Source: UBA5177 sp002413265
GTDB taxonomy: Bacteria > Chloroflexota > UBA5177
Assembly (NCBI GenBank): GCA_036752825.1
Contig: DAIORV010000151.1
Span: 1-5,266 of the forward strand
DNA: 5,266 bases
Reading direction: 5' to 3'
Made by a program: the position numbers and the translations under genes. Of the stretch, positions 1 through 5,266 are shown piece by piece; the first letter of the stretch is position 1; every line of letters begins with the position of its first letter. The notes under the pieces are model-generated. The model did no database searches. It saw only the letters and a program-made list of their open reading frames with translations, and was not told where the DNA came from.

Positions 1-725
1 ACGCCCAGTGAGTTGACACGAACGAATATTTCGGCGACCTCGACATAAGGAAGGTCGCGGTCCAAGATCTGCATTACATATGAGTACTGCTGGATAGCGC
101 GAACCTTCTGGATTCGCGTGACGTATCGGTCATATTGGGGATCATCCCCCGTGATGCCGAGGGGCTTCAAGAGTTGATAGTCGCTCTTCTCGAATATTTC
201 AGTAACGCGTAGCCAATGCGGGTCGGCAAGGAGCGCGCTAGTTGCAACTACAAATGCCAGGTTCTGTGAGCGTTCCAGAACGCTCTGCGTCGCGTCGTCC
301 TCGTCCTCGGCACCAGCCGGTGCGCTAGGGTCATCCTCGTCGACATCAATGACGTCGGGTGGCGCTCCGTCCGGGTGCTCGAGGTTAAATGCAATGTCGA
401 TGGGCCTGACACGGTGCTTGACCTGTACAGGCTCGCCGCTCAGGACTGCGGCGAGTGATGTCAGCCTCTGCTGTCCATCCAGCAGCAGCTTTTTGGTCGA
501 GAAGTTACTTTTGCCCTGCACAATCGCAAGATCCTTCTCTGGAACGTCTTCATCGGTCTCCCATACGAGGATTGTTCCTGATGGGTACCCACGGTAAAGA
601 GAATCGAGCAGGTCGCGAACGCGGCTTGCTGTCCATATGTACTTGCGCTGGAGCTCCGGGAGACGGAGATCCCCGCGCTTGACCATGTCCACGAGTTCAC
701 GAACGCTGATGTCTTGTTTAGCCAT
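1..725 (-). CDS. DUF262 domain protein (GmrS/ParB-fold-like), 3' end outside the window
   Basis: The minus-strand frame is open from an ATG at 725-723 to the window edge, giving 241 codons with no stop; the C-terminus is missing. The N-terminus reads as DUF262: LPELQRKYIW (residues 22-31), then a RGYPSGTILVWE stretch (45-56), the family signature DGQQR (83-87) followed by LTSL, and FVRVNSLG at 234-241, matching the usual F-R-(I/V)-N-S-G region. DUF262 has a ParB/Srx-like fold and is the N-terminal NTPase-type domain of GmrSD, SspE and BrxU; a C-terminal HNH (DUF1524) domain is often fused to it, but whether one follows here cannot be seen. Residues 124-144 form an acidic stretch (11 D/E in 21). 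The start overlaps the upstream gene by 8 bp (ATGGCTAA), so translation is probably coupled to it. GC is lower than in the hsd genes (about 47-62% in lines counted). Family assignment is firm; a role in defence is inferred from family and neighbours. Confidence 0.88.
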   Translation of the reverse strand, partial: MAKQDISVRELVDMVKRGDLRLPELQRKYIWTASRVRDLLDSLYRGYPSGTILVWETDEDVPEKDLAIVQGKSNFSTKKLLLDGQQRLTSLAAVLSGEPVQVKHRVRPIDIAFNLEHPDGAPPDVIDVDEDDPSAPAGAEDEDDATQSVLERSQNLAFVVATSALLADPHWLRVTEIFEKSDYQLLKPLGITGDDPQYDRYVTRIQKVRAIQQYSYVMQILDRDLPYVEVAEIFVRVNSLG

Positions 726-1200
726 TAGTTTCGCTTAGCTTGCTCTCCAATTCCGCAATGCGTGTGGCGAGCCCACTCAATTCGGCGCGGTTCCACTCGA
801 TCCATTCCTCGATCCTGGCGAGCCGCTCATCAGTCGCCGGTTCGACACCTTGTTTCGCGCGCTTGCGGTGCCTGTCCTGTAGGCGTCGGACTCGTAGCAA
901 GTCACCGATGTCGTCCTGATTTACTGTCCACCCGCGCTCGGTCAACTTCCACGAGCCTTTCGTCGGATTGTCAGCCACGCCAAACGACTTGAGATAAGAC
1001 CGACTCCAGGACAGACGTTCCTCCAACCTTGTCTTCGGCCGGCCTGGCTGCGAACTTGCCAGCTCGAGCTGGACGCCCTGCAGCTGCATGTCAGCGATCA
1101 CCCTCTCGGTGACTTGCCGACCGGTCGCGTGACCTCCCAAAGTCCGGAGCGCTTCGACGGTTGGAAAGAACAGATTCCGGATCGAAGGCATGTCGCCCAT
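718..1200 (-). CDS. Mrr-N-like winged-helix protein with C-terminal coiled coil, 160 aa
   Basis: Residues about 9-93 look like the N-terminal winged-helix domain of Mrr-type restriction proteins (Mrr_N): a helical start (FFPTVEALRTLGGHATGRQV), then the typical LSWSRSYLKSFGV (63-75) and GSWKLTERG (82-90), the latter like the GVWRITERG ending of that domain. A basic linker follows (R103-Q117, many R/K). Residues 127-155 form a coiled coil with hydrophobic residues in strict 3-4 spacing (L127, I130, I134, N137, L141, L144, I148, L151, L155). The PD-(D/E)XK nuclease domain of full Mrr is absent, so this is not a complete restriction enzyme. It is probably a dimeric DNA-binding protein that recognises DNA for, or regulates, the DUF262 protein encoded just downstream with an 8-bp overlap. 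The start is the ATG at 1200-1198; an in-frame ATG three codons later (1191-1189) is possible. No good Shine-Dalgarno sequence is present: AGGA lies 13 nt upstream. It reads divergently from hsdM. Confidence 0.8.
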   Translation of the reverse strand: MGDMPSIRNLFFPTVEALRTLGGHATGRQVTERVIADMQLQGVQLELASSQPGRPKTRLEERLSWSRSYLKSFGVADNPTKGSWKLTERGWTVNQDDIGDLLRVRRLQDRHRKRAKQGVEPATDERLARIEEWIEWNRAELSGLATRIAELESKLSETNG

Positions 1201-1212
1201 GTTGTCAAATGA

Positions 1213-1218
1213 ATCCTA
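1213..1218 (-). promoter_or_regulatory. Possible -10 element (TAGGAT) for the Mrr-N-like/DUF262 unit
   Basis: On the minus strand TAGGAT fits the TANNNT -10 form common in actinobacteria. Its last T would place the transcription start near 1206, only about 6 nt before the ATG at 1200, giving an almost leaderless mRNA. No recognisable -35 box lies 16-18 bp upstream. The AGGA inside this element could instead act as a distant Shine-Dalgarno sequence. The match is short and could be chance. Confidence 0.25.
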
Positions 1219-1260
1219 GATGTCGCTGCCGGACGCTGTTTCGAGCTTGACTCAACCAAG

Positions 1261-1266
1261 TACCAT
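1261..1266 (+). promoter_or_regulatory. Possible -10 element (TACCAT) for hsdM
   Basis: TACCAT fits TANNNT and would place the transcription start at about 1273, next to the GTG at 1274, so hsdM could be read from a leaderless mRNA. This would explain the absence of a Shine-Dalgarno sequence before that GTG. The upstream TTGACT (1247-1252) is only 8 bp away, too close to be its -35 box. This is inference from position and a weak consensus. Confidence 0.25.
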
Positions 1267-1273
1267 CCGCCAC

Positions 1274-2851
1274 GTGCCAAGACGGTCTTCGCGCGCCGGG
1301 TCTCAGGCGCCAAATGGCTCCGCGCCTCTGGGGTTTGAAGCAACCCTCTGGGCGGCCGCCGACACCCTGCGTGGCAGCATGGATGCGGCCGAATACAAGC
1401 ACGTGGTGCTGGGCCTCATCTTTCTCAAATACATCTCCGATTCGTTCGAGGCCCGTCATGCCGAGCTTTTGGCACAGGCCGCCAGCGGGGCGGACCCGGA
1501 AGAGCCCGATGAGTACCGTTCCGAGAACGTATTCTGGGTGCCACCCGACGCTCGCTGGACGCGACTTCGGGACGCCGCCAGACGGCCCGAGATTGGCAGC
1601 CTCGTCGATGGCGCGATGGAGGCCATCGAACGTGATAACCCCCGGCTTAAAGGCGTGCTCCCCAAGGACTACTCACGGGCTGGCCTTGACAAGCGCCGGC
1701 TGGGCGAGCTGATCGACCTGCTCGGCAACGTCGCCATGGGTGGCGCCGAAAACCACTCGCGCGATGTGCTCGGGCGGGCATACGAGTACTTCCTGGGGCA
1801 ATTCGCCGGCGCCGAGGGTAAGAAGGCCGGCGAGTTCTACACGCCGCGCGGAGTGGTCCGCCTGCTGGTCGAGATGATCGAGCCATACACTGGCCGGGTC
1901 TTCGACCCGTGCTGCGGATCCGCCGGGATGTTCGTCCAGTCGGAGGCGTTCATCGAGGCACACGGTGGGAAGCGCGACGACATCGCCATCTTCGGTCAGG
2001 AGTCGAACCACACGACCTGGCGCCTCGCCCATATGAACCTTGCGATCCGAGGGGTCGACGCAGATCTCGGTGGCGAGCACGCCGACTCCTTCCATCGCGA
2101 CCTACATCCCGACCTGAGGGCCGACTTCATCCTGGCGAATCCTCCGTTCAATGACGACAAGTGGGGCGGGGAGGCGCTGCGGGACGACCCGCGCTGGCGT
2201 TTCGGCGTCCCTGCGCCCCGCAATGCCAACTTCGCCTGGGTGCAGCAATTCATCCATCACTTGGCGCCGCTTGGCATCGCAGGTTTCGTTCTGTCGAACG
2301 GAAGCATGTCGTCGACGCAATCGGGCGAGGGGGAAATCCGCAAGAACATCGTCGAGGCAGATCTCGTGGACTGCATGGTGGCTTTGCCTGGCCAACTGTT
2401 CTACGGCACCGCGATACCGGCTTGCCTGTGGTTCATCGTCAAAGACAAAAGCGGACGCCCAACGCGCGGCGGTGCGCGTCTGCGCGATCGCCGGGGACAC
2501 ACTCTGTTCATCAACGCGCGGGAACTCGGTTCACTCGTCGACCGCACTCACCGTGAGTTCAGCGAAGCCGACCGCGACGTGATCGCGCGAACGTATCACG
2601 CATGGCGGGGCCAGCCGGAGGCCGGCGAGTATGCAGACGTGCCCGGGTTCTGCCGGTCAGTAGGCATCGAGGAGGTGCGCGACAACAATCACGTGTTGGT
2701 GCCAGGGCGCTACGTAGGCGCGGTTGCACCCGCGTCGCTGAATGACCAGGACGAACTACCCCAGCTGCGTAGACAGGCGGTCGAATTGCTCGCGGAGGGG
2801 GATCGCCTTGGCAATGAAATACGTGCGGCGCTCTCCACCCTCGATGGGTAA
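1274..2851 (+). CDS. hsdM: Type I restriction-modification methyltransferase subunit HsdM
   Basis: HsdM transfers a methyl group from S-adenosylmethionine to N6 of adenine in the target chosen by HsdS, protecting host DNA; two HsdM plus one HsdS form the usual methyltransferase. From the GTG at 1274 the protein has 525 aa, close to the about 520 aa of EcoR124I-type HsdM. The N-terminal helical domain (HsdM_N) begins at LGFEATLWAAAD (19-30) and includes MDAAEYKHVVLGLIFLKYIS. The gamma-class N6-adenine methyltransferase motifs follow: KAGEFYTPRGVV, the SAM-binding FDPCCGSAGMF (D211, G215, A217, G218), and the catalytic NPPF (289-292). The frame is open back to an ATG at 1220 (543 aa), but homologues usually begin a few residues before the PRRSSR-type basic start, and 1220 would leave only 19 bp to the divergent gene. 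Neither start has a Shine-Dalgarno sequence. The stop overlaps the hsdS start by 8 bp. First gene of hsdM-hsdS-hsdR; it appears intact. Confidence 0.96.
   Translation: MPRRSSRAGSQAPNGSAPLGFEATLWAAADTLRGSMDAAEYKHVVLGLIFLKYISDSFEARHAELLAQAASGADPEEPDEYRSENVFWVPPDARWTRLRDAARRPEIGSLVDGAMEAIERDNPRLKGVLPKDYSRAGLDKRRLGELIDLLGNVAMGGAENHSRDVLGRAYEYFLGQFAGAEGKKAGEFYTPRGVVRLLVEMIEPYTGRVFDPCCGSAGMFVQSEAFIEAHGGKRDDIAIFGQESNHTTWRLAHMNLAIRGVDADLGGEHADSFHRDLHPDLRADFILANPPFNDDKWGGEALRDDPRWRFGVPAPRNANFAWVQQFIHHLAPLGIAGFVLSNGSMSSTQSGEGEIRKNIVEADLVDCMVALPGQLFYGTAIPACLWFIVKDKSGRPTRGGARLRDRRGHTLFINARELGSLVDRTHREFSEADRDVIARTYHAWRGQPEAGEYADVPGFCRSVGIEEVRDNNHVLVPGRYVGAVAPASLNDQDELPQLRRQAVELLAEGDRLGNEIRAALSTLDG
2794..2801 (+). 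promoter_or_regulatory. Purine-rich GGAGGGGG, possible ribosome-binding site for hsdS
   Basis: This Shine-Dalgarno-like run lies inside the 3' end of hsdM, 12 nt before an in-frame ATG at 2814 and 42 nt before the preferred ATG at 2844. It would support the 2814 start (423 aa, MKYVRRSPPS added), though the spacing is longer than usual. It could equally be codon usage within hsdM. Confidence 0.22.
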
Positions 2852-4085
2852 GTATCCAGAGCGACCTCTCCGGGAGATCTGCACAATGCTGTCGGGCGGC
2901 ACGCCTACCAAGTCGGACTCGACGCTGTGGCGCGGGGACATTCCGTGGGTGTCGCCTAAAGACATGGACGCTTGGGTTCTTAACGACGCTGAGGACCACG
3001 TCGCGAGGGCTGCACTTGGCAACGGCACCCGGCTCGCACCGAAGGGCGCGACGCTGATAGTGGTCCGCAGCATGACCCTCGGCAATCGGGTGCAGATTGG
3101 CTACCTTCGCCGAGATATGGCCTTCAATCAAGACCTGAAGGCAGTTGTGCCGGGTGCTGAGGTCGACGGTCGCTTCCTCTTTTATGCCTTCGCTGCAGCT
3201 CGGCCCTTCATCCGGCTGCTGGTGGACGAAGCCAGCCACGGAACCAAGCGACTTCAGACTGAGCTGTTGAGTCAGCTGCAGGTTCCTGTGCCAGCGCTGA
3301 CAGAGCAGCGCTCCATAGCACTCCTGCTGAGCTCCCTCGATGACAAGATTGAGCTGAATCGGACGACGTCGGCGACACTCGAGCACCTCGCGAGGGCGCT
3401 ATTCGCCTCGTCGTTCGGAGTGCTCGACCCCGAGCGGCTTCTGGATGGCTGGACGGTTGCGTCGCTGGGCGAGCACCTCGGAGTGGTGCGCGGACTCAGT
3501 TACACCGGTGCCGGGTTGGCCGATGACGGAGTTCCTCTGCACAACCTCGACTCAATTCATGAGGGAGGCGGCTACAAATACGAAGGCGTCAAGCACTATC
3601 GAGGCAATTACAAAGATCGCCACGTTGTTCACGCGGGCGATCTCCTCGTAGTCAACACCGAGCAGGGCTTCGATCATCTCCTGATCGGCTTCCCGGCGCT
3701 GGTGCCGGAACGCTTCGGCGACAAGAGCTTGTACAGCGCCGATCTCTTCCGGATAAAACCCTCTCTAGACTCGCACTTGACCACTCGCTTCCTGTACCTG
3801 GCCCTGATGTCACCTCGCCTTCGCCAGCTCATCGTCGGTTACTCAAACGGCACTACCGTCAATCACCTCGCGGCCGACGGGCTGCAGCGTCCACGGCTGG
3901 CGGTGCCGCCGGCCGATCTAGTTCAACGCTTCGATCGCACGGTCGCACCGCTCTTCGCCAGGCGGGAGCAGATCCAGCTCGAGAGCGAGACGCTCGCCCG
4001 GCTCCGCGATCTCCTGCTCCCCAAGCTGATGTCCGGCGAGATCCGGCTCAAGGAGGCCGAGAAAGCCGTGGCGGAGGCGCTCTGA
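2844..4085 (+). CDS. hsdS: Type I restriction-modification specificity subunit HsdS
   Basis: HsdS holds the DNA and sets the bipartite target for both methylation and restriction. From the ATG at 2844 it has 413 aa, the usual size for a two-domain subunit. The order is TRD1 (about 1-145, with SGGTPTKS and GDIPWVSPKDM), central conserved helices (about 150-195, starting LTEQRSIALLLSSLDDKIEL), TRD2 (about 203-365, starting GWTVASLGEHL, with RGLSYTGAGL and HAGDLLVVNTEQG), and the distal conserved helices (370-413) containing LLLPKLMSGEIRL. The TRDs differ from each other, as expected for an asymmetric target; the target itself cannot be read from the sequence. The ATG overlaps the hsdM stop (ATGGGTAA), suggesting termination-reinitiation. 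The frame extends upstream to 2742, with another ATG at 2814; 2844 is preferred because GKYPERPL leads straight into TRD1. No partner hsdS fragment or inverted repeat for phase variation is in the window. Confidence 0.95.
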   Translation: MGKYPERPLREICTMLSGGTPTKSDSTLWRGDIPWVSPKDMDAWVLNDAEDHVARAALGNGTRLAPKGATLIVVRSMTLGNRVQIGYLRRDMAFNQDLKAVVPGAEVDGRFLFYAFAAARPFIRLLVDEASHGTKRLQTELLSQLQVPVPALTEQRSIALLLSSLDDKIELNRTTSATLEHLARALFASSFGVLDPERLLDGWTVASLGEHLGVVRGLSYTGAGLADDGVPLHNLDSIHEGGGYKYEGVKHYRGNYKDRHVVHAGDLLVVNTEQGFDHLLIGFPALVPERFGDKSLYSADLFRIKPSLDSHLTTRFLYLALMSPRLRQLIVGYSNGTTVNHLAADGLQRPRLAVPPADLVQRFDRTVAPLFARREQIQLESETLARLRDLLLPKLMSGEIRLKEAEKAVAEAL

Positions 4086-4107
4086 ACGTGCCGTAAGCTT
4101 CGCCGCC

Positions 4108-5266
4108 GTGGATCACCTGGGCGGGGAAGCAGTCCTCGAGGAGGCGCTGCTGGCCTGGTTGCGCGACCTCGGCTATCACACGGTCGAGGGTGGCCAGATC
4201 GCCCCGGACTCCAAGTCGTCAGAACGCGCGGACTTCCGCGAGGTCCTTCTGAATGGGCGACTGAGGTCGGCCCTGCAGCGGATCAACCCGACCCTCGGCG
4301 CCGCCGCGATCGACGAGGCTGTCCGTATCGTCCGCCGGGCTGACTCGCCATCCACCCTCCTCAACAACAGAAGTTTCCACCGGCGCCTCACCGACGGTGT
4401 GCCAATCGAGGTGAGTGAGCGCGGGCAGATCCGAGGACGCACCGTCCGCCTGATCGACTTCGACCAACCGGAGAACAACGACTGGTTGGCAGTTAACCAA
4501 TTCACCCTCGTTCGCGCCAACCAGCCCGGCCATCGGCGTCTCGACATCGTCATCTTCGTCAACGGTCTTCCGCTCGCGGCCTTCGAGCTGAAGGATCCGG
4601 GCAAGAAGGATGCCTCCGCGTGGTCGGCCTTCAATCAGTTCCAGACGTATCAGGCTGAGCTCCCCGACTTCTTCGCCTTCAACGAGCTGATGGTCATCTC
4701 CGACGGCGTCGACGCCAGGCTGGGCTGCCTCACCGCGCCCGCGGAGTGGTTCCACCAATGGAGGACGATCGACGGCTCGCAGATCGCTCCGCGCGGCTCC
4801 AACGTTCTTGAGGTCCTGACGCGCGGCGTATTCGAAAGAAAGCGGCTACTCGATCTGCTTCGCCACTTCATCGTGTTCGAAGACTCGCGGCAAGGACCGA
4901 TCAAGAAGGTCGCTGGCTATCACCAGTTTCACGCGACACGGCGCGCGGTGGCTACAACGGTGAAGGCCGCCACGCAGGGCGGTAACCGTCGCGCAGGGGT
5001 TGTCTGGCACACGCAAGGATCAGGGAAGAGCCTGACGATGGTCTTTTACGCCGGCAAGCTCGCGGTGCAGCCCGAGCTTCGCAACCCGACCCTGGTCGTA
5101 ATCACCGACCGTAACGATCTCGACGATCAGCTGTTCGGAGTCTTCGCCGGATGCGCCGATGCGCTGCGACAGACACCCGTCCAGGCCCGCGACCGCGCAC
5201 ACCTCAGGGAACTCCTGCAGGTCGCTTCAGGTGGCGTCGTGTTCACCACCATTCAGAAGTTCCTGC
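4108..5266 (+). CDS. hsdR: Type I restriction endonuclease subunit HsdR, N-terminal part (3' end outside the window)
   Basis: HsdR is the ATP-driven translocase and nuclease of the type I complex, cutting unmethylated DNA away from the recognition site. The 386 visible codons cover the N-terminal nuclease domain and the start of the motor. HSDR_N includes NNDWLAVNQFTLV and the PD-(D/E)XK residues D146, E160 and K162 (RLDIVIF ... AFELK); the spacing equals that of D151-E165-K167 in EcoR124I. The SF2 helicase part starts with the Walker A motif TQGSGKS (302-308, K307), then VVITDRNDLDDQLF (motif Ia region) and FTTIQKF near the edge; the DEAH box lies beyond the window. Full-length relatives have about 1000-1050 aa. 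The start is the GTG at 4108, 22 bp after the hsdS stop; no other ATG or GTG fits nearby in this frame and no Shine-Dalgarno sequence is seen, so expression probably depends on the hsdM-hsdS transcript. No disruption is seen in the part present. Confidence 0.95.
   Translation, partial: MDHLGGEAVLEEALLAWLRDLGYHTVEGGQIAPDSKSSERADFREVLLNGRLRSALQRINPTLGAAAIDEAVRIVRRADSPSTLLNNRSFHRRLTDGVPIEVSERGQIRGRTVRLIDFDQPENNDWLAVNQFTLVRANQPGHRRLDIVIFVNGLPLAAFELKDPGKKDASAWSAFNQFQTYQAELPDFFAFNELMVISDGVDARLGCLTAPAEWFHQWRTIDGSQIAPRGSNVLEVLTRGVFERKRLLDLLRHFIVFEDSRQGPIKKVAGYHQFHATRRAVATTVKAATQGGNRRAGVVWHTQGSGKSLTMVFYAGKLAVQPELRNPTLVVITDRNDLDDQLFGVFAGCADALRQTPVQARDRAHLRELLQVASGGVVFTTIQKFL

Larger units (their letters stand above)
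1201..1273. promoter_or_regulatory. Divergent intergenic region between the Mrr-N-like gene and hsdM
   Basis: If hsdM starts at the GTG at 1274, this 73-bp gap is the only non-coding space between the divergent units and must hold, or overlap, both promoters. It contains a TANNNT-type -10 candidate for each direction and the 9-bp palindrome TTGACTCAA at 1247-1255. No strong -35 box at the right spacing was found for either direction. If hsdM instead starts at 1220, the gap shrinks to 19 bp and the promoters would lie inside coding sequence, which is one reason for preferring 1274. Confidence 0.5.

Noticed and set aside
461..700. A 79-codon minus-strand frame inside the DUF262 gene
   Set aside because: It is another frame of the same strand; the DUF262 frame has clear family motifs and runs through the whole region.
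1203..1208. Perfect TTGACA (-35 consensus) on the minus strand
   Set aside because: It lies 2 bases before the ATG of the Mrr-N-like gene, and no -10 box follows at 16-18 bp; transcription from it would start inside the gene.
2559..3386. A 275-codon open frame on the minus strand
   Set aside because: It lies antisense to the hsdM end and hsdS start, has low-complexity Arg/Pro-rich translation without domain features, and is the usual shadow of GC-rich coding DNA.
3380..3480. An 11-bp direct repeat CGAGCACCTCG at 3380-3390 and 3470-3480 in hsdS
   Set aside because: Both copies are in frame and encode EHL in two different helices; the short match is probably codon-use coincidence, not a recombination site.
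4086..4107. Possible terminator or promoter between hsdS and hsdR
   Set aside because: The 22-bp gap shows no stem-loop with a T run and no promoter-like elements; the genes look co-transcribed.
1..5266. RNA genes, CRISPR arrays, insertion sequences, attachment sites
   Set aside because: The window is almost fully covered by coding sequence; no regularly spaced repeats, terminal inverted repeats, transposase or tRNA-like structure was seen by eye.

Overview
The window carries most of a type I restriction-modification locus, and a two-gene module reading away from it on the opposite strand. The organism cannot be named. The DNA is GC-rich: lines counted by eye in hsdM and hsdR give about 65-68% GC. 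Genes are tightly packed, GTG starts are likely, and clear Shine-Dalgarno sequences are scarce. An actinobacterium would fit, as would another high-GC lineage.

Left part, minus strand (1-1200): a short gene at 718-1200 encodes an Mrr-N-like winged-helix protein that ends in a regular coiled coil. It overlaps by 8 bp the next gene (1-725), a DUF262 (GmrS/ParB-fold-like) protein that leaves the window at its 3' end. This gene is visibly poorer in GC than the hsd genes. The pair looks like one translationally coupled unit: a possible DNA-binding or recognition partner plus a DUF262 protein, of the kind found in modification-dependent restriction and in islands around type I loci.

Middle (1201-1273): a short divergent intergenic region with a possible actinobacterial-style -10 element for each direction, and a small palindrome. 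Both genes may have very short or no leaders.

Right part, plus strand (1274-5266): hsdM (adenine methyltransferase), hsdS (two-TRD specificity subunit) and hsdR (motor and endonuclease subunit, cut by the window edge), in the order M-S-R. hsdM and hsdS overlap by 8 bp; hsdS and hsdR are 22 bp apart. HsdS with HsdM would form the methyltransferase, and adding HsdR gives the ATP-dependent restriction complex. Subunit lengths, and the spacing of the nuclease residues in HsdR, resemble the EcoR124I (type IC) family. No frameshift or internal stop was seen in any of the three hsd genes as far as they can be read.

The type I system is a well-known kind. The least explained part is the Mrr-N/coiled-coil plus DUF262 pair. 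No RNA gene, CRISPR array, insertion sequence or convincing terminator was seen.
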